Assembly: GCF_017876405.1 (NCBI RefSeq)
Contig: NZ_JAGINW010000001.1
Coordinates: 7,143,203-7,207,202 of the forward strand
Length of the DNA stretch: 64,000 nucleotides
DNA from: Kibdelosporangium banguiense
GTDB lineage: Bacteria; Actinomycetota; Actinomycetes; Mycobacteriales; Pseudonocardiaceae
Direction of reading: 5' to 3'
The number at the start of each line of letters is the position of its first letter. Position 1 is the stretch's first letter. Below, piece by piece: positions 33,994-41,788 of this stretch. A program made the translations under genes and the position numbers. The notes under the pieces are model-generated. The model had not been told where the DNA came from. It searched no databases and saw only the letters and a program-made list of their open reading frames with translations.

Positions 33994-34751
33994 CGTTCGA
34001 CCAGCGCCAGCACCCTGGCCGGGCTGCCCGAGCCGCCGATGATCGGCAACGGCGAGACCACGATCATCGCGCCGGTCGGAGGCAGCGACCCGAGGTTACG
34101 CAACTGGGTCAGACCATGCTTGCCTGCGCCGAGCATGTAGTTGTGACACGGGAAAGGCGGGTCGAAGCTGTGTGCCGCACCGGCATCCGTGCCGACGGTC
34201 TCCACGCCCACACCGGCCAACGGCGTCTCTTCGGCAAGCCACCGCGCGCATTCGGCCGACATACCCGGGCTGTGCGCTCCGTTGAGGAAGCTCTCGGCGT
34301 CATCAGATCGGGCGTCCCAACCCGTGCGCACAAGCAGCCAGCCGCCGTCAGGCAAGGCGCCGTGCGTGGCCTCCCATTGCTTGACCTCGTCGATCTCCAG
34401 CAGGAAGTCGGGATCGCCGGCGACCTTGGCCGACACGTCGATCACCACGGCGGGCGCGACCAGGGTGCCCAGTGGCACCTGGGAGACGTCGTGACCGTCC
34501 TTGCCGGACACCCAGTGCACGGGAACGTCCAGGTGCGTGCCGGTGTGCTCGCCGGTGTGGATGTTGTTCCAGTACCAGGCCGGGCCTTTCTCGTCGTACC
34601 GGCTGATCTCCTCCAGCGAGAACGGGATCGTGTTGGCGAACGGCTCGGGCAACTGGAGTATCGGCGTGCCTGACGACAGCGGCGCCGTCAGGTCGACGAC
34701 CTCGATGAGGCCGGATCGGATGGCTTCGCGCACCTGGTCAAGCAGACCCAT
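33990..34751 (-). CDS. cyclase-family metal-dependent hydrolase (kynurenine formamidase/isatin hydrolase type)
   Basis: 253 residues. The metal-binding signature 'HTGTHLDVPVHW' at about 70-81 (H-x-G-T-H-x-D) defines the cyclase family, which includes bacterial kynurenine formamidase and isatin hydrolase. 'AGVGVETVGTDAG' and 'FPCHNYMLGAGKHGLTQL' are the later conserved blocks. ATG at 34751 is preceded by GAAGGGAC. First gene of the operon with the ThDP enzyme (4-bp overlap) and the SDR. An 8-bp inverted repeat lies 13 bp upstream of the start. Confidence 0.83.
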   Translation of the reverse strand: MGLLDQVREAIRSGLIEVVDLTAPLSSGTPILQLPEPFANTIPFSLEEISRYDEKGPAWYWNNIHTGEHTGTHLDVPVHWVSGKDGHDVSQVPLGTLVAPAVVIDVSAKVAGDPDFLLEIDEVKQWEATHGALPDGGWLLVRTGWDARSDDAESFLNGAHSPGMSAECARWLAEETPLAGVGVETVGTDAGAAHSFDPPFPCHNYMLGAGKHGLTQLRNLGSLPPTGAMIVVSPLPIIGGSGSPARVLALVER

Positions 34752-34763
34752 GGTCGTCCCTTC

Positions 34764-34785
34764 GGCTAGGTGTTCAAACCTAGCC
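34764..34785. promoter_or_regulatory. inverted repeat between cyclase operon and lpxA
   Basis: GGCTAGGT and ACCTAGCC arms, perfect, with a 6-base spacer. It sits 13 bp upstream of the cyclase ATG and 58 bp upstream of the lpxA-like GTG, inside the 91-bp divergent intergenic region. It could be an operator for either operon, or a leader hairpin of the cyclase transcript. Confidence 0.6.
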
Positions 34786-34842
34786 CGCGAGGCCCGCCCG
34801 GACGAGTCCCGCGGTCCGGCGAGTTGTGGGAGTATCGATCGA

Positions 34843-35559
34843 GTGGGGGTTGCACAGAGAGTTCATTCGACTGCTGTCGTGTCCAGTGCCGCCGAGGTGG
34901 CCGACGACGTCGAGATCGGCCCGTACGCGGTGGTGCACGCCGGGGTCCGGCTGGCGCCGGGGGTACGGATCGACGCGCACGCGGTGATCGGCGGCGAACC
35001 GCAGGACCTGTCGTTCACCGGAGGCGTGACGTACCTGGAAGTCGGCCGGGACACGGCCATCCGGGAAGGCGCGGTCATCCATCGCGCGACCACGTCGGCA
35101 CGGCCGACCAGGATCGGCGCCAAATGCCTGATCATGGGGCAGACGCACATCGGTCACGACTGCTGGATCGGCGACGGCGTGGTCGTGTCGCAGCAGGCCG
35201 GGATCGCCGGGCACGTGACGATCGGTGATGGTGCGGTGATCGGCGGGATGTGCGGTGTGCACCAGCATGTCCGGATCGGAACGCAGGCGATGGTGGCCGC
35301 GATGGCCAAGGTGAACCGTGACGTCCTGCCCTTTTGTGCGGTGGACGGCAATCCGGCCACGCATCGGGCGTTGAACGTGGTCGGGTTACGCCGGGCCGGG
35401 GTCGCGAATGCCGACTACCGGGCACTCAGATCCGCCTTCCAACGGCTGCGCGCCGGGCAGGAGCTGGACGACGTCGGCGGGCTGGTCGATCAACTGGCGC
35501 AATTTCTGGCCGAGAAGTCACTGCGGGGGATCGCGTCCTTCCAGCGAGAGGTCGCGTGA
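34843..35559 (+). CDS. lpxA: LpxA-like UDP-GlcNAc 3-O-acyltransferase
   Basis: 238 residues, left-handed beta-helix hexapeptide repeats over about 5-160, then a helical C-terminus, as in LpxA (262 in E. coli). 'GEPQDLSFTGG' and 'IREGAVIHRAT' match LpxA's PQDL and IRE-x-V-x-IHRGT signatures. 'THIGHDCWIG' carries H102 and catalytic H105 (E. coli H122/H125). 'GGMCGVHQHVRIG', 'VDGNPATHRALNVVGLRRAG' and the following helices align end to end. The chain-length ruler position (E. coli G173) is A153. GTG 34843 has GGGAG 10 bp upstream. LpxA starts lipid A synthesis, using acyl-ACP. First gene of an lpxA-D-C operon; TGATG junction with lpxD. Confidence 0.88.
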   Translation: MGVAQRVHSTAVVSSAAEVADDVEIGPYAVVHAGVRLAPGVRIDAHAVIGGEPQDLSFTGGVTYLEVGRDTAIREGAVIHRATTSARPTRIGAKCLIMGQTHIGHDCWIGDGVVVSQQAGIAGHVTIGDGAVIGGMCGVHQHVRIGTQAMVAAMAKVNRDVLPFCAVDGNPATHRALNVVGLRRAGVANADYRALRSAFQRLRAGQELDDVGGLVDQLAQFLAEKSLRGIASFQREVA

Positions 35560-36551
35560 TGAGCTGGACGCTGACGCAGTTGGCGGGCTTGCTCGGTGCC
35601 GAGGTCGGGGAATCACCGGATTTTGTTGTGGCCAGGCCGGTTCCCGCGGATTCCGACGACCCGCAAGGCCTGACGTTCTGCGAGAGCGCGAAGTACCTGC
35701 GGCTGGTGACCGCCCACTCGGCAGGTGCGGTCATCGTGCCGCCCGGGATGGAGATCAGCAGGCCGCATCTGGTCGCCGACCATCCCAGGGCGGCGTTCGA
35801 GACGTTGCTTGCCATGTACCGGCGGCCGCTGCCCTTACGTCCCGGCGTGCACCCGACGGCCGTGATCGATCCATCGGCGGAGGTGGAACGAACCGCATCG
35901 GTCGGGCCGTACGCGGTAGTCGAGCGAGGCGCGCGGATTGCCGCTGGGGTCAAGGTTTTCCCGTATTGCTATGTCGGTGAGGACTGCACGGTCGGTGAGA
36001 ACACCGTGCTGTATCCCCATGTTGTTCTGTATCAAGATGTGCGTGTCGGGTCGCGCTGCGTTGTGCACGCGCATGCGGTCCTGGGTGCGGACGGTTTCGG
36101 GTTTCGCTGGGACAGCCGGGTCCAGCAGAAGATCGAACAGGTCGGTGCCGTGGTCATCGGCGATGACGTGGAGATCGGCGCGGGCAGTGCGGTCGACCGT
36201 GCCACAGCCGGGGCGACGACGCTCGGCAACGGCGTGAAGCTCGACAACATGGTCCAGATAGGACACAACGCGCGGATCGGCGACCACACGGTCATCTGCG
36301 GCCAGTCCGCGGTCGCGGGCAGTGCCGTGGTGGGCGGCCGGGTCACGATGGCCGGGCAGACCGGGGTCGCCGATCATGTCGAACTCGCCGACGGCGTCTC
36401 GCTGGCCGCGCGGGCGATGACCGCGAAGGACCTGAAGCAGCCCGGTGTCTACTACGGGTCTCCGGCCCGGCCGTTGGCCGAAGGCCTGCGGATCGCGGCC
36501 CGGCTGCCGCACCTGCATGAACGGATCGAGAAACTGGAGCGCCGGGAATGA
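35559..36551 (+). CDS. lpxD: LpxD-like UDP-3-O-acyl-glucosamine N-acyltransferase
   Basis: 330 residues (E. coli LpxD 341). The N-terminal uridine-binding domain (about 1-95, 'DSDDPQGLTFCESAKYL') precedes a left-handed beta-helix ('VHPTAVIDPSAEVERTASVG' on). 'LGADGFGFRWD' and 'QVGAVVIGDDVEIGAGSAVD' match LpxD's GADGFGF and IG-x-VxIGD-xVEIGA. 'DNMVQIGHNARIGDH' carries catalytic H236 (E. coli H239). The end 'YGSPARPLAEGLRIAARLP' matches the C-terminal helix. It adds the second acyl chain at N-2 after LpxC. The stop overlaps the lpxC ATG (ATGA at 36548-36551), so all three are coupled. Confidence 0.88.
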   Translation: MSWTLTQLAGLLGAEVGESPDFVVARPVPADSDDPQGLTFCESAKYLRLVTAHSAGAVIVPPGMEISRPHLVADHPRAAFETLLAMYRRPLPLRPGVHPTAVIDPSAEVERTASVGPYAVVERGARIAAGVKVFPYCYVGEDCTVGENTVLYPHVVLYQDVRVGSRCVVHAHAVLGADGFGFRWDSRVQQKIEQVGAVVIGDDVEIGAGSAVDRATAGATTLGNGVKLDNMVQIGHNARIGDHTVICGQSAVAGSAVVGGRVTMAGQTGVADHVELADGVSLAARAMTAKDLKQPGVYYGSPARPLAEGLRIAARLPHLHERIEKLERRE

Positions 36552-37333
36552 GGGTACGCCGCCGGACCTTGGCCGGGCCGGTCCGGCTCGCCGGTCGCGG
36601 CCTGCATTCGGGACGGCCGGTCCAGGTGGTCGTCCATCCCGGTGACAACGGGATCGCATTCCAGCACAACGGCTCCCGGACAGTGGCGGCGCCGGACGCG
36701 GTCACGGGAACCGACAGGCACACCACGCTGGGCGACATCGCCACGGTCGAGCACATCATGAGTGCATTGTCGGGTATGGAGATCACGGACGCGGAGATCG
36801 AACTGTCCTATCCGGAGCTTCCCGCACTCGACGGCAGTGCGGCCGGCTTCGTGGCTGTGCTCGGCCGGACCCAGTCGCTGGAGCCGACGGAGATCTTCCT
36901 GCCGGACAGGGAGATCTTCGTCAGCGACCGGGACGCGTGGATTCGAGTCCGGCCGGGAACCGGGCAGTGGTCGTACACCTATGCGTACTGCGGTATCACG
37001 CAGACCTTCGCGTGCAAGCTCCCAGATGACTATCTCGCGCGGATCGCTCGGGCACGGACGATCGCCCCGGTGCACGAGGTCTCAGCCCTGCTGGCGCGCG
37101 GACTCGGCCAGGGACTGGATATCGGTTCGGTCGTGCTCGTCGGTCCGGAGGGCTACGGCAACGAGCCGCGTTACCCGGACGAACCGGCCCGGCACAAACT
37201 GCTGGACCTGGTCGGGGATCTCGCGCTGTCCGGCATTCCGGCGCGGTGTCTCGACGTCACAGCGCACCTCAGTGGCCACACCACCGGCGTCCGGATGGCG
37301 AGACTTATCGCTCGACACGTATCTCTTCGATGA
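36548..37333 (+). CDS. lpxC: LpxC-like UDP-3-O-acyl-GlcNAc deacetylase
   Basis: 261 residues, shorter than E. coli LpxC (305) but with every catalytic residue. 'ATVEHIMSAL' holds E68 and zinc ligand H69 (E. coli E78/H79). T171 in 'RARTIAPVHEV' matches T191. 'RHKLLDLVGDLALSG' holds H216, K217, D220 and D224 (E. coli H238, K239, D242, D246). 'SGHTTGVRM' holds H244 (H265). The opening 'RRRTLAGPVRLAGRGLHSG' matches the substrate-binding strand, where E. coli has GVGLHTG. This zinc deacetylase is the committed step of lipid A synthesis. The 3' end overlaps the convergent PaaX-like gene by 29 bp. Confidence 0.9.
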   Translation: MRVRRRTLAGPVRLAGRGLHSGRPVQVVVHPGDNGIAFQHNGSRTVAAPDAVTGTDRHTTLGDIATVEHIMSALSGMEITDAEIELSYPELPALDGSAAGFVAVLGRTQSLEPTEIFLPDREIFVSDRDAWIRVRPGTGQWSYTYAYCGITQTFACKLPDDYLARIARARTIAPVHEVSALLARGLGQGLDIGSVVLVGPEGYGNEPRYPDEPARHKLLDLVGDLALSGIPARCLDVTAHLSGHTTGVRMARLIARHVSLR

Positions 37334-38126
37334 GCTCGGTGGCGATGGCGGTGGCAGTCGTCTCGTACTGCGCGGCCAGTTCCTGGAAGGTCTTCTCGGC
37401 GCGGATCGCCGGCCAGTCCTCGGTGAGGTGCTCGGCAGGCAGGTACGGGTCCTGGCGGACCAGTTGCAGCCAGTCGGTGTGCAGGACCAGCTGCCGGGCG
37501 AGGTCGTCCGGTGCCGACGGCAGTGGCGTGCGGTTGTCCCAGCGTTCGAGGAACTCGTTGTAGCGGGCGGCGATCGCGTCGGTGTCGAAGGCCTTGTGGA
37601 TCAGGTCCAGGGACTCGGTCGGCTTCGACGGCTGGGCTGTGAACACCGTGACGTTCTCCGCCAGACCCAGTTCCTCGACGATGGCGGCGGCGTCCTTGAT
37701 GCCGGGTGCTATCCACAAACCGTTCTGCAGCAGGCCGAATCCGGCCCAGATCAGTTGCGAGCGCAGATCGTGCCGGTCGCTGCGACGCGAGTCCGGCAGT
37801 GAGAACGCGACCATGGTCCAGTTGCCGTCCCAGTCGCGGTTGACCGCTCCGGTGCGCCATACCCGCCGGGCGCCGTCGCCGAGCACCTGCGCCGCCCGGT
37901 CGGTCAGTCCGAAGTAGACGCGCCGGCCCTGGCGGTGGCGGGTCAGCAGGCCGCGGTTGGCCATCCGGGTCAGCGTCGAACGGACGGCCTCCTCGGAGAC
38001 GCTCACGCGGGCGAACACGTCGATGACGCTTCCAGAGTAGACGGCGCTGTCCTTGTCCAGCAGGTAGATGCCCAGAAAGCTGAGCATCAGCGACTGCGCG
38101 GAGTGGTCATCCTGTGCGGTGGTCAC
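37305..38126 (-). CDS. PaaX-family transcriptional regulator
   Basis: 273 residues. An N-terminal winged helix (about 10-80, 'LMLSFLGIYLL' and 'VSEEAVRSTLTRMANRGLL') is followed by the PaaX central domain ('WTMVAFSLPDSRRSDRHDLR', 'LIWAGFGLLQNGLWIAP') and the PaaX_C helices. GTG at 38126 is the likely start; the open frame runs further but crosses the divergent promoter. PaaX proteins repress aromatic-acid catabolic operons and respond to acyl-CoA intermediates. It is divergent from a five-gene operon ending in an acyl-CoA synthetase, which fits that role. Confidence 0.87.
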   Translation of the reverse strand: MTTAQDDHSAQSLMLSFLGIYLLDKDSAVYSGSVIDVFARVSVSEEAVRSTLTRMANRGLLTRHRQGRRVYFGLTDRAAQVLGDGARRVWRTGAVNRDWDGNWTMVAFSLPDSRRSDRHDLRSQLIWAGFGLLQNGLWIAPGIKDAAAIVEELGLAENVTVFTAQPSKPTESLDLIHKAFDTDAIAARYNEFLERWDNRTPLPSAPDDLARQLVLHTDWLQLVRQDPYLPAEHLTEDWPAIRAEKTFQELAAQYETTATAIATELIEEIRVER

Positions 38127-38163
38127 GTCTTCAGGGTAGACCGACGAATGTTGGGCAGCTAGT

Positions 38164-38192
38164 TGACGGGCGTCATGAAAGTGACGTACTTT
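38164..38192. promoter_or_regulatory. candidate PaaX operator: two adjacent inverted repeats
   Basis: TGACGGGCGTCA (38164-38175) is a 5-bp inverted repeat with a 2-base centre; AAAGTGACGTACTTT (38178-38192) has AAAGT/ACTTT arms. Both lie in the 93-bp gap between the PaaX-like start and the SDR start at 38220. Confidence 0.55.
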
Positions 38193-38219
38193 GAGCTTGT
38201 CGCCCACGAGAGGACCGTT

Positions 38220-39122
38220 ATGGACTTGTCGGGAAAAGTCGCCGTCGTGACGGGCGCGGGCCGTGGACTGGGCCGTGCGTATGCCGAAGCGCTCGCGCAA
38301 GCCGGAGCCGCCGTCGTGGTCAACGACGTCGACGCTGAGGCGGCTGCCCAGGTGGTCAAGACAATCAGCGAGGCGGGTGGCCGGGCCGCGGAGGTCGTCG
38401 CCCCCGTCGGCACCGCCGAAGTCGCTGATCTTCTTGTCGGCACAGCGGTCGAGCAGTTCGGCCGGCTGGACGTCATGGTCACCAACGCCGGCATCCTGCG
38501 TGACCGCGTGCTGTGGAAAATGAGTGACGAGGACTTCGACGCAGTGGTCAATGTCCACCTGCGTGGCACTTTCACGTGCGCCCGCTCGGCCGCGGTACGC
38601 ATGCGTGAGCAGGGCACCGGCGGTCGGCTGATCCTGATCTCCTCACCGGCCGGGCAGCGCGGGAACTTCGGGCAGACCAACTACGCCGCGGCCAAGGCGG
38701 GCATCGTGGCCATGGCCCGGACCTGGGCGATGGAGCTGGCGAAGGCCGGGGTCATGGTCAACGCGATGGTGCCGGTCGCGGCCACCGAGATGACCAAGAC
38801 GATCCCCGCGTTCGGCCCGGTCATCGAGGAATCCGAGCGCAATGGCACGCCGTTCCCGGACTGGCTGCGTAAGGGCGAAGGGCTGGGCACCGTGCAGGAC
38901 GTCGCCTCGCTCGTGGTCTTCCTGGCTTCCGATGCCGCCGAAGGGATCACCGGCCAGGCCATCGGTATCGGCGGGGACAAGCTGGCGCTCTGGACACACC
39001 CCCAGGAGAAGGTCACCGCCTACGCCGACGGCGGCTGGTCGGCGGACGCGATCGCCGGCTCGTGGCACGGCAGTGTCGGCTCGCAGCCGGAGACCTACGG
39101 CGTCCCGGCACCGAAGGCCTGA
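38220..39122 (+). CDS. short-chain dehydrogenase/reductase of the PaaX-linked operon
   Basis: 300 residues. 'VVTGAGRGLGRAYAEAL' at about 9-25 binds the nucleotide, 'VTNAGILRDRVLWKM' follows strand 4, and 'LISSPAGQRGNFGQTNYAAAK' (in two parts) carries the catalytic Ser and Y-x-x-x-K. The long C-terminal extension and 'ALWTHPQEKVTAYADGGWS' resemble peroxisomal-type multifunctional 3-hydroxyacyl-CoA dehydrogenases. ATG at 38220 with GAGAGGA upstream is preferred over the in-frame GTG/ATG at 38163, which overlaps the operator. First gene of the operon, 1 bp before the amidohydrolase. Confidence 0.87.
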   Translation: MDLSGKVAVVTGAGRGLGRAYAEALAQAGAAVVVNDVDAEAAAQVVKTISEAGGRAAEVVAPVGTAEVADLLVGTAVEQFGRLDVMVTNAGILRDRVLWKMSDEDFDAVVNVHLRGTFTCARSAAVRMREQGTGGRLILISSPAGQRGNFGQTNYAAAKAGIVAMARTWAMELAKAGVMVNAMVPVAATEMTKTIPAFGPVIEESERNGTPFPDWLRKGEGLGTVQDVASLVVFLASDAAEGITGQAIGIGGDKLALWTHPQEKVTAYADGGWSADAIAGSWHGSVGSQPETYGVPAPKA

Positions 39123-39123
39123 C

Positions 39124-39996
39124 ATGGACATCGACAAGCTGGTGGCCATCGACGTGCACACGCACGCCGAGGTCTCCAAGGACGGCCATCCCTCGCTGAG
39201 CCCGAGCCTGATGGGCGCGTCGGCGGAGTACTTCAAAGCGCACAACCATCGGCAGCCGACCATCCCGGAGATGGCCGACTACTACCGGTCGCGGAACATG
39301 GCCGCGGTTGTGTTCACTGTGGACGCCGAACACGCGACCGGTCATCCGCGGATCCCCAACGAGGAGATCGCCGAGGCCTGCGCCGAGCACTCCGACGTCC
39401 TGATCCCGTTCGCGAGCATCGATCCGTGGAAGCACCGCGCGGGAGCGTTGGAAGCACGCAAGCTGGTGGAGAACTACGGTGTGCGCGGCTTCAAGTTCCA
39501 CCCGAGCATTCAGGGTTTCGCGCCGAACGACCAGATGGCCTATCCGCTCTACGAGGTGATCGAGGAACTCGCCGTTCCCGCCTTGTTCCACACCGGACAG
39601 ACCGGCATCGGCGCCGGTGTGCCCGGTGGCGGCGGCATCCGGCTGAAGTACTCCAATCCGATGCTGATCGACGACGTCGCGGTCGACTTCCCGGACATGC
39701 GGATCATCCTCGCCCACCCGTCGTTCCCGTGGCAGGACGAGGCGCTGGCCGTGGCGACGCACAAGCCGTACGTCTACATCGACCTGTCCGGCTGGTCGCC
39801 GAAGTACTTCCCGCCGCAGCTGGTCCGGTACGCCAACTCGTTGCTGCAGGACAAAGTCCTCTTCGGGTCCGACTACCCGGTGATCACGCCGGACCGCTGG
39901 CTGGCCGACTTCGCCAAGCTCGAGATCAAGCCCGAGGTCCGGCCCAAGATCCTCAAAGACAACGCGGTGCGCCTACTCGGACTGGAGAAGACATGA
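39124..39996 (+). CDS. amidohydrolase_2 family metal-dependent hydrolase/decarboxylase
   Basis: 290 residues, TIM-barrel amidohydrolase of the ACMSD-like group. 'VAIDVHTHAEVS' gives the first H-x-H metal ligands, 'GFKFHPSIQGF' and 'ALFHTGQTG' later barrel histidines, 'IILAHPSFPW', and 'LFGSDYPVITPDRW' the final aspartate. Members decarboxylate or hydrolyse carboxylated rings (ACMSD, resorcylate decarboxylases). Within this operon it probably acts on an early catabolic intermediate. Its stop overlaps the MaoC ATG by 4 bp. Confidence 0.85.
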   Translation: MDIDKLVAIDVHTHAEVSKDGHPSLSPSLMGASAEYFKAHNHRQPTIPEMADYYRSRNMAAVVFTVDAEHATGHPRIPNEEIAEACAEHSDVLIPFASIDPWKHRAGALEARKLVENYGVRGFKFHPSIQGFAPNDQMAYPLYEVIEELAVPALFHTGQTGIGAGVPGGGGIRLKYSNPMLIDDVAVDFPDMRIILAHPSFPWQDEALAVATHKPYVYIDLSGWSPKYFPPQLVRYANSLLQDKVLFGSDYPVITPDRWLADFAKLEIKPEVRPKILKDNAVRLLGLEKT

Positions 39997-40448
39997 CTAC
40001 AGCCAACGGACTGGCCGAGATCAAGGCCCTGGCCGGGCAGGATCTGGGGCACACCGACTGGATGGAGATCACGCAGGAGCGTGTGGGCCTGTTCGCCGAC
40101 GCGGCCAACGACCACCAGTGGATACACGTCGACCCGGAGCGGGCACGCTCCGGGCCTTTCGGAACGACCATCGCGCACGGATACCTGACCCTGTCGCTGC
40201 TCATCCCGCTGTTCAACGAGCTGCTGGAGATCCAGGGCGTCGGGATGAGCGTCAACTACGGCCTGGAGAAAGTGCGTTTTCCCGCTCCGGTGCCGGTCGG
40301 CAGCAAGATCCGCCTGGCCGGCACGGTGGTCTCGGTCGAGGACGTCCCCGGTGACGGGGTGCAGATGATCCTCGACTTCACCATCGAGATCGACGGCTCC
40401 GCCAAGCCGGCTTGTGTGGCAAGAGCGGTGTACCGGCACTACGCCTGA
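39993..40448 (+). CDS. MaoC-like enoyl-CoA hydratase
   Basis: 151 residues, single hot-dog fold. 'ANDHQWIHVDPERARSGPFG' is the hydratase-2 motif with catalytic Asp and His; 'TIAHGYLTLSLLIPL' and 'NYGLEKVRFPAPVPVG' complete the family pattern. It hydrates trans-2-enoyl-CoA to (R)-3-hydroxyacyl-CoA. Coupled to the amidohydrolase gene (ATGA), and the MHS transporter starts 35 bp downstream. Confidence 0.88.
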   Translation: MTTANGLAEIKALAGQDLGHTDWMEITQERVGLFADAANDHQWIHVDPERARSGPFGTTIAHGYLTLSLLIPLFNELLEIQGVGMSVNYGLEKVRFPAPVPVGSKIRLAGTVVSVEDVPGDGVQMILDFTIEIDGSAKPACVARAVYRHYA

Positions 40449-40483
40449 ATCCATTGCCCGCCCCCAAAGATGAGGGTGCTGCC

Positions 40484-41776
40484 ATGTCTCAAGTCCAGTT
40501 ACGCCGCGCGGTCGCGTCCAGCTACCTCGGCAGCGTGATCGAATACTACGACTTCTTGCTCTATGGCACGGCTTCGGCCATCGTTTTCAACAAGGTCTTC
40601 TTCGCCAACCTCGATCCTCTGCTGGCCACGGTCGCCAGCTTCGGCACGTTCGCCACCGGGTATCTGGCCAGGCCGATCGGTGGCATTCTCTTCGGGCACT
40701 TCGGCGACCTGCTGGGCCGCAAGCGAATGCTCGTGCTGTCGATGACCCTGATGGGTATCTCCAGTTTCCTGATCGGCCTGCTGCCGACGTACGCCTCGAT
40801 CGGCGGCCTGGCCCCGGTCGGGCTCGTGCTGCTGCGGGTGATCCAGGGCATCGCGGTCGGCGGTGAGTGGGGTGGTTCGGTGCTCATGTCGGCCGAACAC
40901 GCCACGAGCAGACGCGGTCTGTGGGCGAGTTTCACCAACGCGGGCGCGCCATCCGGGATGGTCCTGTCCACCATCGCCATGACCGTCACCTCCGGCATCG
41001 TCGGTGAACAGGCTTTCCTGTCCTGGGGCTGGCGCATTCCGTTCCTGCTCAGCATTCTGCTGCTCGCGGTCGGTCTTTTCGTGCGGATGAAGGTCGAGGA
41101 GACGCCTGCTTTCAAGGCGGCGCAAAGCGAAGCCGCGCCACGCAAACGTCTTCCGGTGCTCGAGGTGCTGCGCAACCATCCGCGCAACCTGTTGCTGGGC
41201 ATCGGAGTCGGCCTGGCCGCGTTCGTCGCACAGTCCACTTTGACCACGTTCGTGCTAGCCTACGCGGTGCGGGCCGGCCACGCCAGGCAGGACGTGCTCA
41301 ACGTCCTCACGATCAGCTCGGCCTGTGCGATCGTCGGCATTCTCGGGTTCTCCGCGGCGTCCGACCGCTTCGGCAGGCGCCCGATTGTGCTGATCGGCGC
41401 ACTGTCGATGGCGGTCTGGTCGTTCATACTGTTCCCCATGGTCGACAGCCGGAGCGGGTTCTTGCTGCTGGTGGCGCTGGTGGTCGGCCAGTCGGTCATC
41501 CACGCGATGATGTACGGCCCGCTGGCCGCGTTGTACTCGGAGATGTTCAGCACCGAGAACCGCTACACCGGTGCGTCACTCGGCTACCAGATCGCCGGGC
41601 TGGGCGCCGGCCTGGCGCCGTTGCTGTTCGCGGAGATCCAGCGCGGTGCGGGCAGTGCGTCCAATCTCGTGATCTCGGCGACCATCGCCGGGTTCTGCCT
41701 GCTCGCCGTGGTGTGTGTGCTCGGCCTGAAGGAAACCAGCAAACAGGACCTGATGCAGGCGAAGGTTGCTTCTTGA
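40484..41776 (+). CDS. MFS transporter, metabolite:H+ symporter (MHS) type
   Basis: 430 residues, 12 hydrophobic segments. 'SYLGSVIEYYDFLLYGTASA' at the start, 'ARPIGGILFGHFGDLLGRKR' (motif A region), and 'RVIQGIAVGGEWGGSVLMSAEH' are the MHS-family hallmarks shared with shikimate, alpha-ketoglutarate and aromatic-acid symporters. ATG 40484 is the family-typical start; the open frame extends upstream into the MaoC gene. Its place in the operon suggests it imports the acid that the CoA synthetase activates. Confidence 0.88.
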   Translation: MSQVQLRRAVASSYLGSVIEYYDFLLYGTASAIVFNKVFFANLDPLLATVASFGTFATGYLARPIGGILFGHFGDLLGRKRMLVLSMTLMGISSFLIGLLPTYASIGGLAPVGLVLLRVIQGIAVGGEWGGSVLMSAEHATSRRGLWASFTNAGAPSGMVLSTIAMTVTSGIVGEQAFLSWGWRIPFLLSILLLAVGLFVRMKVEETPAFKAAQSEAAPRKRLPVLEVLRNHPRNLLLGIGVGLAAFVAQSTLTTFVLAYAVRAGHARQDVLNVLTISSACAIVGILGFSAASDRFGRRPIVLIGALSMAVWSFILFPMVDSRSGFLLLVALVVGQSVIHAMMYGPLAALYSEMFSTENRYTGASLGYQIAGLGAGLAPLLFAEIQRGAGSASNLVISATIAGFCLLAVVCVLGLKETSKQDLMQAKVAS

Positions 41777-41788
41777 TCAGGAGGCGGA

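Noticed and set aside
38842..39123. N-terminal extension of the amidohydrolase
   Set aside because: It is an Arg/Ser/Pro-rich shadow of the SDR gene; ATG 39124 starts just before the first metal-binding motif.
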